DNA of 64,000 bases, taken from an uncultured Bacillota bacterium. GTDB lineage: Bacteria > Bacillota > Clostridia > Tissierellales > Tepidimicrobiaceae. Shown here one piece after another: positions 46,018-55,754 of this stretch (position 1 is its first letter; the number at the start of each line of letters is the position of its first letter). A program made the position numbers and the translations under genes. The stretch spans positions 1 to 64,000 of the forward strand of contig CALBUB010000068.1 in assembly GCA_937967955.1 (NCBI GenBank), written 5' to 3'. Below the pieces are notes generated by a model. That model saw only the letters and a list, made by a program, of their open reading frames with translations, was not told the origin of the DNA and did not search any database.

Positions 46018-46494
46018 ATGGCTGCAGACATAAAAGTAGAATTTTATATTTTCTTAAATTCCTTTTATGCAGGTTTAATAGCGGGACTAATTTTTGACTT
46101 GTATAGGCTTATAAGATATTTTTTCAAACCCAGGAAGCTTGTTACTCTAATCGAAGATTTATTGTTCTGGATAGGTATAGGTTTAATATTCTTTTATATT
46201 ATCAATAAAAGTAATTGGGGACAGTTAAGAGGCTATATATTTATTGGCTTTTTCTTAGGTGGACTTGCATACTTAAAGCTTTTAAGCAAAGTGCTTTTTC
46301 CCTTATTCATAAAGTTATTTAATAGGCTTGGCCTTATATTAAGAGGAATAATTTATATACTTAAATTACCCTTTGTTAAAGTAAAGAAGATAATATCACC
46401 TGGTATAAGAAAAATAAGGAAAGCAAAAAGGGTACCTAAGGAAGCAGCTAGTGAAATTAGAAGATTGAGAAGAATTATTTCCAAAAAAAAATGA
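46018..46494 (+). CDS. yabQ: Sporulation membrane protein YabQ
   Basis: 158 residues from ATG 46018 (AGGGTG 7 bases upstream). About four hydrophobic segments in the first 110 residues (FYIFLNSFYAGLIAGLIFDLYRLI, LLFWIGIGLIFFYII, RGYIFIGFFLGGLAYLKLLS), then a Lys/Arg-rich C-terminus. YabQ is needed for the spore cortex in B. subtilis. Cotranscribed with yabP. Confidence 0.92.
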   Translation: MAADIKVEFYIFLNSFYAGLIAGLIFDLYRLIRYFFKPRKLVTLIEDLLFWIGIGLIFFYIINKSNWGQLRGYIFIGFFLGGLAYLKLLSKVLFPLFIKLFNRLGLILRGIIYILKLPFVKVKKIISPGIRKIRKAKRVPKEAASEIRRLRRIISKKK

Positions 46495-46540
46495 AGGATT
46501 TTTAGAAACTATATAGAATATTATACTGGGTGATGTAATA

Positions 46541-46864
46541 ATGAAGAGGAGAAGGAAAAAGAAAGGTTTTAGACTAAAGCACTTTATACTTTTACTTATT
46601 GCTTTTTATTTAGGGAGAACCTTAATCTCCCAAAGCATTTATATGAGGGAGCTTAAGAAGATAAAATTAAAGGAAGAACAAGAAATAGCCAGATTAGAGA
46701 AAGAGATTGAACAGCTGCAGGAGGAAATTGAAAAGAGGGGTTCCTTAGAATTTATAGAAAAGGTTGCAAGGGAAGAATTAAATTTAGTTAAACCTAGAGA
46801 AATCATATACATTGACATTAATAAGCAAAAGGATAATAAGCCCTTTAAAGAATTCAACAAATAG
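46541..46864 (+). CDS. divIC: FtsB/DivIC-family septum formation protein
   Basis: 107 residues. Very basic cytoplasmic start (KRRRKKKGFRLKH), one transmembrane helix (FILLLIAFYLGRTLI), then a coiled coil (LKKIKLKEEQEIARLEKEIEQL) and the DivIC motif IEKVAREELNLVKPREIIYI. Part of the DivIB-DivIC-FtsL division complex. ATG with GGGTGATGTAATA upstream, 46 bases after yabQ. Confidence 0.94.
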   Translation: MKRRRKKKGFRLKHFILLLIAFYLGRTLISQSIYMRELKKIKLKEEQEIARLEKEIEQLQEEIEKRGSLEFIEKVAREELNLVKPREIIYIDINKQKDNKPFKEFNK

Positions 46865-46873
46865 TATAATTTA

Positions 46874-46902
46874 TTGACAATGATGGTATTCTAATATATA
46901 CT
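46874..46902 (+). promoter_or_regulatory. SigA-type promoter of the S1-domain gene
   Basis: TTGACA (46874-46879), 17-base spacer, TATACT (46897-46902), a near-consensus site in the 79-base gap after divIC. Confidence 0.75.
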
Positions 46903-46943
46903 TTATAAAGAAATATTATTTTGTAAGGAGGAATTGTTTATTT

Positions 46944-47360
46944 ATGCCCATAACTGTTGGAAAAGTAGTTGAGGGCACAGTCACAGGTATTACAGATTTT
47001 GGAGCTTTTGTCCAGCTGCCTGGTGGTAAAAGCGGACTGGTCCATATATCTGAAATATCTGATGATTATGTAAAAAGAGTAGCCGACTACTTAAGAAAAG
47101 ACCAGAAAGTAAAAGTTAAAATTCTATCCATATCCCAGGATGGTAAAGTAAGTCTTTCCATTAGACAAGCTAAACCTAAATCTAGTAATCCTATAGAAAT
47201 CGATTGGAATAGGAATGATGAGAAACAAAGAAATATGTCCTTCGAGGATAAGCTATCTAAATTCCTTAGGGAAAGTAGCGAAAAACAGGATATGCTTAAG
47301 ATGAGAGAAAGCAGGAGAGGTTTTAGTGGCAGGAACAGGGGGCGAAATATGGGCTTTTAG
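46944..47360 (+). CDS. yabR: S1-domain RNA-binding protein (YabR)
   Basis: 138 residues. One S1 domain at 4-75 (VGKVVEGTVTGITDFGAFVQLPGGKSGLVHISEIS), then a charged tail ending in an Arg/Gly-rich stretch (RRGFSGRNRGRNMGF). Probable ribosome- or mRNA-associated general stress protein. ATG with AAGGAGGAATTG upstream and its own promoter and terminator. Confidence 0.94.
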   Translation: MPITVGKVVEGTVTGITDFGAFVQLPGGKSGLVHISEISDDYVKRVADYLRKDQKVKVKILSISQDGKVSLSIRQAKPKSSNPIEIDWNRNDEKQRNMSFEDKLSKFLRESSEKQDMLKMRESRRGFSGRNRGRNMGF

Positions 47361-47398
47361 GCAATAATAGTATATATTATTAATAGGATGCTATTTGG

Positions 47399-47436
47399 GA
47401 CTTCGTTGATATAAAAAATCAATGAAGTCTTTTTTG
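47399..47436 (+). terminator. Intrinsic terminator after yabR
   Basis: Twelve base-pair stem (47399-47410 with 47418-47429, one G-T), loop ATAAAAA, T run. The B. subtilis tRNA genes usually found between yabR and spoIIE are absent here. Confidence 0.85.
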
Positions 47437-47679
47437 TTTTTTTGGAATAAAAGCTTAACATTAAGTTAAAGGAAGGCTTGTATTAAATTAGAAAATCAAT
47501 AAATATGCTATTTATTAGTTTTTATACAAGAATATACATTAAAAGTATTTGCTTTTCCTTATGATTTTTTTATTGATATTTACAGCTTTTAAAGTTAAAG
47601 TTTTCTCACTTTAGATGAAAGAAAGGGAGGCTTTTTAAATGGTTTATGTCTAAATTTTCTTCTTTTCTATCAAGAAGGA

Positions 47680-47712
47680 TTGACAAAATATTTTTACTTC
47701 CTCTGCTAATAT
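47680..47712 (+). promoter_or_regulatory. Spo0A-dependent-type promoter of spoIIE
   Basis: TTGACA (47680-47685), 21-base spacer, TAATAT (47707-47712). The spoIIE and spoIIG promoters of B. subtilis have SigA hexamers with an abnormal 21-22 base spacing and need Spo0A. On the minus strand over the -35, TTTGTCAAT (47687-47679) matches the Spo0A box TTTGTCRAA in 8 of 9 bases. The rest of the 383-base gap shows nothing else recognised. Confidence 0.75.
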
Positions 47713-47743
47713 ATTTTGAAAAGAAGGATAAGGGGGAATTGGG

Positions 47744-50089
47744 ATGTTAGATACTAGCTATATTACTCTAAAGGATAAAAAAGAGAGAAGGCAGATTAGT
47801 TTAAATTGGAAGTTCCTTCTACTAGGAATCCTAACCTTTTTTATTAGTAGAGCCAGTGTTGTAGATAAGCTTACTCCTTTTGGTATAGCTTTTATTTCTA
47901 GTTATCTATTAGCTGGTAAGTATAATTGGTATATTATGCCGGCTGCCATATTAGGTATATTGTCCTTTCATGGCATTGGGGGGATAGATTATATAATTTC
48001 CATAGTGTTAATTGGTATCACCTATAGATTTGTAAACAGGGACAAGCTTACTACCATTAAGTCTTCAATTATAACTGCCATGCTCTTTATGGCAGTAAAG
48101 CTAGCAAATATAGCCCTAGTGGGTACTATATTCGTATACGATTTATTACTTTCTGTCTTTGAGGGCTTAATAGTATTTACCCTATCCTATATGTTTTCTT
48201 ATGGCATATTTTTAGATACTAATGAGAAAGTTGGGCCTAATGAAAAGATAATATCTGTATTCATAACTTTAGCTATAGGCTTATCTGGGCTTCAAACTGC
48301 CTCTATCTATGGAATAGCTCTTAAAAATATAATCTCCATATTGACAATTTTGTATTTAGGATATAGAGAAGGAATTTTTATTGGAAGTACAGTTGGCATA
48401 ACTTTAGGAGTCATATCCTATATGTCTCAACCTGAAATGCCTTTTATATTAGCAATATATGGTTTGGCTGGTTTGCTTACTGGTATATTCAAAGAGTTAG
48501 GTAAGGCTGGTTCTGTATTAGGATTTTTATTGGGGAATGCTATTGTCAGCTTTTATATAAATGGTTATGGTATAAGTTTTATAAATTTAAGAGAACTCCT
48601 AGTGGCCATAGGTATTTTTTCAATTACATATAAATATTTAGATGGCTGGCTAGGAGACTATATAGATGCTATTACTAATAGGAGTAAAGAAAGGGCCCAT
48701 TCCCATATAAAAGATCAGATAACCATAGATAAGTTAAATGAACTAGCAGAAGTCTTTAATGAATTGGGACAAACTTTTAGAAAAGCCGTAGAGGACGCTC
48801 AAGGCTATGATGCCATAGAAGTATATGGAATAATAGACAATCTAGCCAATAGTATTTGCCAAAACTGTAGTCTAAGGACATTTTGCTGGGAAGAAAAATT
48901 CTATACCACATACCATTCTATGTTTAAGATAATAAGCCTTATGGAAGAAAACATACCAATAGATGACCACACCCTTCCTAATTTTATTAAGGAGTATTGT
49001 GCCAATAGAAAAGGAGTAGTAGAAGAATTAGAAGAGCAGTTTGAAAAATTAAAACTTAACAGCATGTGGAAGGAAAAGATAAGTGAAAATAGGCTTTTGG
49101 TAGCTGAACAATTGGAAGAGATATCTAAGATAATGAAAGAAATGGCAAAGAACATATATATAAATCCAACCTTTAAAAAGGATGTGGAGGAACTCTTACT
49201 GGAAGAGTTAAGAAAAAATAAGGTAGATGTGGTAGATGTAATAGCCTTTGAATTGGAAAAGGATAATATAGAAATCCATGTAGAAGTTGATAATGTATAT
49301 AAAGATGAAAATAGGTACGATCGAGTGAAAAAAATAGTGTCAGATGTTTTAGGTCTTCCTCTTAAGGGGGAATTCAATGTAAGTAAGCTTAATGATAAAA
49401 GGCAGAAATATAGATTTATTAAAGGTAGTAGATATAGTGCCCTAACAGAAGTGGTAGCTATGCCTAACCATATGAATAAAATATCTGGGGATAATTATAC
49501 CTTTGGAGAAGGGGAAAACATATACTATTCTGCTATTAGCGATGGAATGGGAGTGGGCAAAAAAGCCCATAGTGAAAGCAATACAGCAATAAATCTTTTA
49601 GAAAAATTTATAGAAGCTAAATTTGATAAGGAGCTGGCTTTAAGGACTATTAATTCTATACTAATGTTAAGTTCTAACCATGAGATGTTTACAACCTTTG
49701 ATATATCCCTAATTGATCTGTATACAGGAAAACTTCAGCTAGTTAAAACTGGAGCTCCAGCAACCTTCATAAAGAAAAAAGATCGAGTTGAAGTAGTAAA
49801 TTCTCAATCCCTACCTGTAGGCATATTAAAAGATGTGGATTTTAATGTATATGAAGAGTATTTGGAAGATGGAGATATAATAATCATGGTGTCAGATGGA
49901 GTATTAGATGCCAATGAAGAGGTTGATAATTCAGAGCTATGGATGAAGGAGTTAATTTCTAGAATAAATAGTGTAAATCCAAGGATAATTGGAGAAAAGA
50001 TATTAAAGGCTGCCAATGAAGCTTGCGCTTATGAACCTAAGGACGATATGACAGTAATGGTAACAAAAGTTTGGAAAACCATAAGTTAA
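47744..50089 (+). CDS. spoIIE: Stage II sporulation protein E (SpoIIE)
   Basis: 781 residues (B. subtilis about 827). The N-terminal half (about 25-320) has roughly ten membrane segments. A central FtsZ-binding region holds a Cys motif NSICQNCSLRTFCWEE. The C-terminal PP2C phosphatase (about 555-780) has SAISDGMGVGKKAHSES, MVSDGVLDANEEV and KDDMTVMV metal-site aspartates. Dephosphorylates SpoIIAA to activate SigF at the polar septum. ATG with GGGGGAATTGGG upstream. Confidence 0.97.
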   Translation: MLDTSYITLKDKKERRQISLNWKFLLLGILTFFISRASVVDKLTPFGIAFISSYLLAGKYNWYIMPAAILGILSFHGIGGIDYIISIVLIGITYRFVNRDKLTTIKSSIITAMLFMAVKLANIALVGTIFVYDLLLSVFEGLIVFTLSYMFSYGIFLDTNEKVGPNEKIISVFITLAIGLSGLQTASIYGIALKNIISILTILYLGYREGIFIGSTVGITLGVISYMSQPEMPFILAIYGLAGLLTGIFKELGKAGSVLGFLLGNAIVSFYINGYGISFINLRELLVAIGIFSITYKYLDGWLGDYIDAITNRSKERAHSHIKDQITIDKLNELAEVFNELGQTFRKAVEDAQGYDAIEVYGIIDNLANSICQNCSLRTFCWEEKFYTTYHSMFKIISLMEENIPIDDHTLPNFIKEYCANRKGVVEELEEQFEKLKLNSMWKEKISENRLLVAEQLEEISKIMKEMAKNIYINPTFKKDVEELLLEELRKNKVDVVDVIAFELEKDNIEIHVEVDNVYKDENRYDRVKKIVSDVLGLPLKGEFNVSKLNDKRQKYRFIKGSRYSALTEVVAMPNHMNKISGDNYTFGEGENIYYSAISDGMGVGKKAHSESNTAINLLEKFIEAKFDKELALRTINSILMLSSNHEMFTTFDISLIDLYTGKLQLVKTGAPATFIKKKDRVEVVNSQSLPVGILKDVDFNVYEEYLEDGDIIIMVSDGVLDANEEVDNSELWMKELISRINSVNPRIIGEKILKAANEACAYEPKDDMTVMVTKVWKTIS

Positions 50090-50151
50090 TTATCCAGTAT
50101 ATAATTCCATAAGTTGTCAATAATCCTTAAAAAACTAACAGGAGTGATGGT

Positions 50152-50841
50152 ATGATAAGGCAGATTATAGTTGTATCAGATGGTAAGTCAAACAAAGGCC
50201 CAAATCCAGCAGAAATGGCAGCCTTAGCTCAGAGTAAAGGTATTAAAGTAAGTACCATAGGGATTATTGACAACTGTGATGAAGGAGCCATATTAGAACT
50301 TGAAAGTATTGCAGAAAAGGGAGGAGGAATATGTGAGTTAACAGATTTGGATAATCTATCTGAAACTTTAAGTAGAGTCACCGTCCAGTCTATCTATCAG
50401 ACTATTGAAGAAGTAGTAAATAGTCAGCTAAAAACTATAATAGATGCAGAGTTAGAAGAAGTAAGGCCAGATTTAAGAGGGAAGATAATCAACATGATGG
50501 ATAAAATAGGCAACGAAACTCCATTAAAATGCTTAATCCTTTTAGATACTAGTGGTAGTATGAGGGACAAGATTGAAGTAAGTAAAAAAAGCATCTATGA
50601 GCTTCTTTTATTCTTGGAAGAAAGGAAAGGAGAAAATCAAATTGGTGTTATTAGATATCCTAGCCTAAGGGGAGATTATGAATTGTTATGCGATTTTACT
50701 GACGATTTGAGCCAATTAAGAAGGCAGATAAGCCATATAGAAGTAGGTGGGATTACTCCAACAGGTAGTGCTATTGAGGGGGCTATAAGAGTATTTGAAG
50801 GAGATGATGAGGAATACTTGATAAAAGATTATGTAGTTTAG
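50152..50841 (+). CDS. yabS: VWA-domain protein YabS
   Basis: 229 residues. The N-terminal part (IIVVSDGKSNKGPNPAEMAALAQSKGIKVSTIGI) and C-terminal part (CLILLDTSGSMRDKIEVSKKSI, the DxSxS metal site, then GGITPTGSAIEGA) have the arrangement of B. subtilis YabS. Lies between spoIIE and the yabT kinase gene as in B. subtilis. ATG 50152 after AGGAGTGATGGT. Its 3' end probably overlaps the start of the kinase gene. Role not established. Confidence 0.9.
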   Translation: MIRQIIVVSDGKSNKGPNPAEMAALAQSKGIKVSTIGIIDNCDEGAILELESIAEKGGGICELTDLDNLSETLSRVTVQSIYQTIEEVVNSQLKTIIDAELEEVRPDLRGKIINMMDKIGNETPLKCLILLDTSGSMRDKIEVSKKSIYELLLFLEERKGENQIGVIRYPSLRGDYELLCDFTDDLSQLRRQISHIEVGGITPTGSAIEGAIRVFEGDDEEYLIKDYVV

Positions 50842-51704
50842 AAAAGCAAACTATAGTAGGAAAATGGAATAGAAGAAAGTATAAGTTAATAAAGGCCATA
50901 GGAGCAGGTAATTATGGTAGGGTGTATAAGGCCGTTGATGATAAAGGAAACATTCGAGCAATTAAGGTATCAGAGGATCTATTATCCATTACAAATGAAT
51001 ATAATGGAATGATGGAATTAAAAGGTAGCTCCTTTGTACCTACTGTTTATGATTTTGATGATTTTAAAGTCAACAATAGGACATACCATTTTATAGTCAT
51101 GGATTTTATAGAGGGCTACAATTTAAGGAAAATAAGAGAAAAGACAGATTTAGGTATAAAGAAGATACTAAAAATAGGTATGATACTTGTCCGTATGCTG
51201 GAAAAGATAAGTCGCTTAGGATACAGGTATACAGATATAAAGCTGGATAATATAATAATTGATAAGGGAGGCAAACTATATATTGTAGATTTTGGAAGTC
51301 TAGTAAAAGACTCTATGCCTACTAAAGAGTATACTCCTGCTTACAATATAAACTCTTGGAATTTAAAATATAAACATAATCCCACATTAGCCTCCCTTTT
51401 TAGCATAACTATGGTTATGGTTTCCTTAATAAGTGGTAGAGAATATAATCCATTAAAATATGATTTAGAGCATATAATAAAAGATATAAATAACTTTTCT
51501 ATCCATAATAGGATAAAAACTTTTTTGATAAAGGGGCTTACAGGTAAATTCCCCGATTATCATATTTACTCTAACTCATTAGCCTCAATCCTTGTTGAAA
51601 AAAACCGTAGTACATCTATTAGTATAATTGACTATTTGCTTATAATAAGCATAGTCAGTTTTGTTTTTGTGTTGCTTTTGGGGATAAAAGTTATTCTAAC
51701 TTAG
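50814..51704 (+). CDS. yabT: YabT-type serine/threonine protein kinase, start codon unresolved
   Basis: About 297 residues if read from the start of the open frame. The glycine loop IGAGNYGRVYKA and the preceding GKWNRRKYKL, conserved with B. subtilis YabT, lie upstream of the first ordinary in-frame start (GTG 50922). The frame is open back to 50811 and contains no ATG/GTG/TTG there. ATA 50814, preceded by AAGGAGATGATGAGG inside yabS, is the best candidate; a base error is the alternative. Kinase motifs: AIKVSED (Lys), YTDIKLDN catalytic loop and VDFGS. A C-terminal transmembrane helix (YLLIISIVSFVFVLLLGI) anchors it. YabT is a forespore-expressed Hanks-type kinase. Confidence 0.85.
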   Translation: MLDKRLCSLEKQTIVGKWNRRKYKLIKAIGAGNYGRVYKAVDDKGNIRAIKVSEDLLSITNEYNGMMELKGSSFVPTVYDFDDFKVNNRTYHFIVMDFIEGYNLRKIREKTDLGIKKILKIGMILVRMLEKISRLGYRYTDIKLDNIIIDKGGKLYIVDFGSLVKDSMPTKEYTPAYNINSWNLKYKHNPTLASLFSITMVMVSLISGREYNPLKYDLEHIIKDINNFSIHNRIKTFLIKGLTGKFPDYHIYSNSLASILVEKNRSTSISIIDYLLIISIVSFVFVLLLGIKVILT

Positions 51705-51738
51705 AGTAAATGTTGTATAATATACATAAGGTGATAAA

Positions 51739-53142
51739 ATGAAGGAAAAAGTACTAGATGTTGTAAAAAAATATAAGCTAATTGAAGATGGGGATAATAT
51801 ACTAATAGGCCTTTCAGGTGGACCTGATTCTATGGCCTTACTTTTTGTTTTATTGGAAATTAAAGAGCAGATTCCCTTTAATATTTTCATTGCCCATGTA
51901 AACCACGGTGTAAGGGGTAAAGAAGCTTTAGAGGATGAAAAATTTGTAGAGGAACTGGCTAAAGGTTTAAAATTACCCTATTTTTCAAAGACTGTAAATA
52001 TGGATGCATATGCCAGGGAGAAAAAGATTTCTTCAGAAGAGGCTGGTAGGGAATTAAGGTATGGTTTTTTTAGAGAGATACTTTCTAAAATTGGTGGAGG
52101 GAAAATAGCAGTGGCCCATAATAAAAATGATCAGGCTGAGACTTTACTAATGAGATTTTTAAGGGGCACTGGCTTAGATGGTTTGGTGGGAATGGAGTAC
52201 AAAAAAGGAGATATAATTAGGCCTCTTTTGGGTATAGAAAGAAAGGAGATTGAAAACTACTTACATGAAAGAAATATAGAATACAGAATAGATAGAACTA
52301 ATCTAGAGCCCATATATGGCAGGAATAAAATAAGGCTAAATTTGATACCTTATGTTGAAAAAAACTATAATCCTAATATAATTGATACCCTCTGGAGAAT
52401 GTCAGAGGTCATGGCAATAGATAATGATTTTTTAGAAATGTGTTGTAAAGAAATTTATAACAATGTAGTGAAAAAAAGAACAAAGAATAGTATAATTTTA
52501 GATGGCAATGTCTTTGTTAGACAACATAGAAGTATGCAACATAGAATTATAAGAAACTGTCTTTTAGAAATAAATGGCCATCTACAAGGCTTTACATATA
52601 AGCACATTTCAGATGTGGTATTTTTGTTTTTAGACAAGGGGACAGGAAAGAGTATCCATTTGGCAAATAATATTATAGCCAAGACAAGCTATAATGATTT
52701 TATAATTGAAAGGAAAGAGGAAGAAGAGAAGAAGGAATTTATCCATCAGTTAAGGTTGAATAGCTTTACATATATAGAGGATATTGGTTTCGGCTTTCAT
52801 GTGAAAGTAAAACCTATAGAGCAAGTGAAAAAAGTAAGTTTAAACAATAGGTATGTAAAATATTTTGATTATGATAAGGTAGTAGGAAATATATATGTAA
52901 GGAATAGGAAGAGTGGAGATAAATTTAGACCCTTTGGCATGAAGGGAAGCAAAAAGATAAAAGACTATTTTATTGATGAGAAGATACCTAAAGATGAGAG
53001 AGATAAGATTCCCCTTGTGGTTGATGATAAAAATATAATTTGGGTAGTAGGCTATAGAACTAGTGAACAGTATAAGATTACAAGGGATACTAAAAATGTA
53101 TTAATAATTGAAGCTAAAAATCAGCATATTAAGGAGGTATAA
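51739..53142 (+). CDS. tilS: tRNA(Ile)-lysidine synthetase
   Basis: 467 residues. Modifies C34 of tRNA-Ile(CAU) to lysidine so AUA can be read. PP-loop SGGPDSMAL near residue 28, HVNHGVRG, and [27 protein letters not shown]. The C-terminal TilS domain is [31 protein letters not shown] with AAGGTGATAAA upstream. Neighbours yabT and hpt as in B. subtilis. Confidence 0.96.
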   Translation: MKEKVLDVVKKYKLIEDGDNILIGLSGGPDSMALLFVLLEIKEQIPFNIFIAHVNHGVRGKEALEDEKFVEELAKGLKLPYFSKTVNMDAYAREKKISSEEAGRELRYGFFREILSKIGGGKIAVAHNKNDQAETLLMRFLRGTGLDGLVGMEYKKGDIIRPLLGIERKEIENYLHERNIEYRIDRTNLEPIYGRNKIRLNLIPYVEKNYNPNIIDTLWRMSEVMAIDNDFLEMCCKEIYNNVVKKRTKNSIILDGNVFVRQHRSMQHRIIRNCLLEINGHLQGFTYKHISDVVFLFLDKGTGKSIHLANNIIAKTSYNDFIIERKEEEEKKEFIHQLRLNSFTYIEDIGFGFHVKVKPIEQVKKVSLNNRYVKYFDYDKVVGNIYVRNRKSGDKFRPFGMKGSKKIKDYFIDEKIPKDERDKIPLVVDDKNIIWVVGYRTSEQYKITRDTKNVLIIEAKNQHIKEV

Positions 53143-53144
53143 AA

Positions 53145-53687
53145 TTGGAGGATGTGATTAAAGAAATACTTGTAACAGAGGAAGAAATCCAGAAAAAGGT
53201 GAAGGAATTGGGAGAGCAGATAACAAGGGATTATCAGGGTAAGAATCTTATGTTAGTCGGAATACTAAAAGGTGCTGTAATGTTTTTGTCGGATTTAGCT
53301 AAAAATATCCGCATGCCTGTTATGATAGACTTTATGGCTGTTTCTAGCTATGGAAATTCAACAGAGTCATCTGGTATAGTAAGGATTGTTAAGGATTTAG
53401 ATTGTAGTGTACACGACAAAGACATATTGATAGTTGAAGATATAATAGATACTGGCCTTACCCTATCCTATCTTACTGACAATCTAAAAAAGAGAAAGGC
53501 AAAAAGTGTTAAGATCGTTACACTTCTTGATAAGCCAGAAAGAAGAAAAGTGGAAGTTCCAGTAGATTATGTGGGTTTTGTTATTCCAGATGAATTTGTA
53601 ATAGGTTATGGAATCGACTATGCAGAAAAATATAGAAATTTACCCTTTGTAGCAGCTTTAAAGGAAGAAGTTTATAAGAAGAATTGA
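53145..53687 (+). CDS. hpt: Hypoxanthine (guanine) phosphoribosyltransferase
   Basis: 180 residues. Purine salvage: hypoxanthine/guanine + PRPP to IMP/GMP. PRPP loop [14 protein letters not shown] near residue 102, flexible loop [16 protein letters not shown], and [20 protein letters not shown] 53145 with AAGGAGGTATAAAA upstream, 2 bases after tilS: translationally linked. In B. subtilis HprT and TilS together regulate ftsH, the next gene. Confidence 0.96.
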   Translation: MEDVIKEILVTEEEIQKKVKELGEQITRDYQGKNLMLVGILKGAVMFLSDLAKNIRMPVMIDFMAVSSYGNSTESSGIVRIVKDLDCSVHDKDILIVEDIIDTGLTLSYLTDNLKKRKAKSVKIVTLLDKPERRKVEVPVDYVGFVIPDEFVIGYGIDYAEKYRNLPFVAALKEEVYKKN

Positions 53688-53712
53688 TATAGCAGGGCAA
53701 TTGTAGGAAGTG

Positions 53713-53741
53713 TTGTATTTTTCAACCTATTGTGTTATAAT
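53713..53741 (+). promoter_or_regulatory. SigA-type promoter of ftsH
   Basis: TTGTAT (53713-53718), 17-base spacer, TATAAT (53736-53741), 41 bases before the ftsH start codon. Confidence 0.7.
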
Positions 53742-53781
53742 GTTCAGATAATTCGACTTAGGCTGAAAGGAGGACGTATAT

Positions 53782-55593
53782 TTGAGGAAATTTTTTAGAG
53801 GAACTAGCCTATATTTACTTCTCTTGATAATAATAATATTCGTAGTATCTATGCTAAGTCAAGATGTAGAACAAGTATCAGAAATGAATGTAACCCAATT
53901 TATTAGCTTATTGGAAAAAGATCAAGTAGAAAGCATTACTTTTGTTGGAGATACGATAAATGGACAATTAAAAGACGGAAGTCAATTTACAGTTATGTTA
54001 CCGAATATTATGATAAGTAATTTTTATGATAACTATTTAAAAGAGAGGATTGAAAACGGAGAAATAATTCTTAGTGATGAACCAGAACCAACAGAGCCTT
54101 GGTTTATTTCTGCTCTTCCTACCATTTTCCTAATAATTATAATTGCAATATTTTGGTTTACCTTTATGCAGCAGTCCCAAGGCGGCGGTGGCCGAGTAAT
54201 GTCCTTCGGTAAATCAAGGGCACAGCTCCATAAGGGAGATGATGCTAATAAAGTAACTTTTGCTGATGTAGCTGGCCTGGAAGAAGAGAAGGAAGAACTT
54301 AAAGAAATAGTGGACTTTTTGAAAAATCCAAAAAAATATATAGACATAGGGGCTAGAATTCCAAAAGGAGTTTTACTTGTTGGCCCACCAGGAACTGGGA
54401 AGACTTATTTAAGTAAAGCAGTTGCTGGTGAAGCTGGAGTCCCCTTTTTCAGCATATCTGGTTCCGATTTTGTTGAAATGTTTGTTGGAGTAGGTGCAAG
54501 TCGAGTTAGGGATTTATTTGATCAAGCCAAGAAAAATGCACCATGTATCGTTTTTATAGATGAGATCGATGCAGTGGGTAGAAGGAGAGGAGCTGGCCTT
54601 GGGGGAGGTCATGATGAAAGGGAGCAAACATTGAACCAATTACTAGTAGAGATGGACGGCTTTGCAACTAATGAAGGTATTATAGTTATGGCTGCTACAA
54701 ATAGGCCAGATATATTGGATCCTGCCCTGTTAAGGCCTGGTAGGTTTGATAGAAGAATAACAGTTGGCTTACCTGACATTAAAGCTAGGGAAGAAATACT
54801 GAAAGTCCATACTCGAAACAAACCTTTAGATGAGGATGTGGACTTGAAAGTAATAGCAAAAAGGACTGCAGGCTTTAGTCCGGCAGATTTAGAGAACTTG
54901 ACAAATGAAGCAGCTTTACTTGCTGCTAGAAGGAATTTGAAGAAGATCCCTATGCATATAATTGAAGAGGCTTCTATAAAGGTAATAGCTGGACCTGAAA
55001 AGAGAAGTAGGGTCATTAGTGAAGAAGAAAAAAGGCTTACTGCTTATCATGAGGCAGGCCATGCTATTACATCTAGATTGTTGCCAAATACAGACCCTAT
55101 TCATATGATAACTATTATCCCGAGGGGAGGAGCAGGAGGCTTTACTGCATATCTGCCAGAACAGGATAGATATTATATGACCAAAAGCAAAATGGAAGCT
55201 CAGCTAGTAACCCTATTAGGTGGTAGAGCTGCTGAAGCTTTAGTATTGAAGGATATAAGCACAGGGGCTCAAAATGACATAGAAAGGGCTACTAAGCTGG
55301 CAAGGCAGATGGTTACCCATTATGGAATGAGTGAAAAACTTGGTCCAATGACTTATGGTACAGACGATGAGGAAGTATTTGTTGGAAGAGATTTTGGAAG
55401 AACGAGAAACTATAGTGAAGAAGTGGCAGCTGAAATTGATAGGGAAATGAGAAGTATAATAGATAAAGCTTATAGTAAAGCTGAACAATTGTTAAAGGAA
55501 AATATAGATAAGCTTCATAAAGTAGCAGAAGCCCTTCTTGAAAAGGAAACTCTAGATGCTAAGGAATTTGAAGAGATATTTGCAAGTGCGTAG
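53782..55593 (+). CDS. ftsH: ATP-dependent zinc metalloprotease FtsH
   Basis: 603 residues. Two transmembrane helices (about 7-23 and 110-130) flank a short external domain. AAA+ module with [17 protein letters not shown] and the [22 protein letters not shown]; zinc site HEAGH near residue 420, with the third ligand further on in the GGRAAEALV region. Degrades membrane and regulatory proteins. TTG with AAGGAGGACGTATA upstream. Ends the conserved cluster. Confidence 0.98.
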   Translation: MRKFFRGTSLYLLLLIIIIFVVSMLSQDVEQVSEMNVTQFISLLEKDQVESITFVGDTINGQLKDGSQFTVMLPNIMISNFYDNYLKERIENGEIILSDEPEPTEPWFISALPTIFLIIIIAIFWFTFMQQSQGGGGRVMSFGKSRAQLHKGDDANKVTFADVAGLEEEKEELKEIVDFLKNPKKYIDIGARIPKGVLLVGPPGTGKTYLSKAVAGEAGVPFFSISGSDFVEMFVGVGASRVRDLFDQAKKNAPCIVFIDEIDAVGRRRGAGLGGGHDEREQTLNQLLVEMDGFATNEGIIVMAATNRPDILDPALLRPGRFDRRITVGLPDIKAREEILKVHTRNKPLDEDVDLKVIAKRTAGFSPADLENLTNEAALLAARRNLKKIPMHIIEEASIKVIAGPEKRSRVISEEEKRLTAYHEAGHAITSRLLPNTDPIHMITIIPRGGAGGFTAYLPEQDRYYMTKSKMEAQLVTLLGGRAAEALVLKDISTGAQNDIERATKLARQMVTHYGMSEKLGPMTYGTDDEEVFVGRDFGRTRNYSEEVAAEIDREMRSIIDKAYSKAEQLLKENIDKLHKVAEALLEKETLDAKEFEEIFASA

Positions 55594-55596
55594 ATT

Positions 55597-55628
55597 AGAC
55601 AGCTATTAAAGCTGTCTTTTATTTTTTT
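55597..55628 (+). terminator. Intrinsic terminator of ftsH
   Basis: Seven base-pair stem AGACAGC/GCTGTCT, loop TATTAAA, followed by a T-rich tail. Confidence 0.85.
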
Positions 55629-55696
55629 ACAATTTTTGTGAAAAATATGACGAAACAATACTACTGTGCAAGTAATTAGAAAATTAATTAAATTTC

Positions 55697-55725
55697 TTGA
55701 CAAATAAATAATTGTTTGTTACTAT
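55697..55725 (+). promoter_or_regulatory. SigA-type promoter of the transporter/methylmalonyl-CoA operon
   Basis: TTGACA (55697-55702), 17-base spacer, TACTAT (55720-55725). The predicted start near 55732 gives a leader of about 215-245 bases that contains the structured element. Confidence 0.7.
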
Positions 55726-55754
55726 TCATAATGAAGGGTACTTAAAATTTAATA

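Noticed and set aside
50922..51704. Kinase starting at GTG 50922
   Set aside because: This would remove the glycine-rich ATP loop and the conserved GKWN segment encoded directly upstream in the same open frame.
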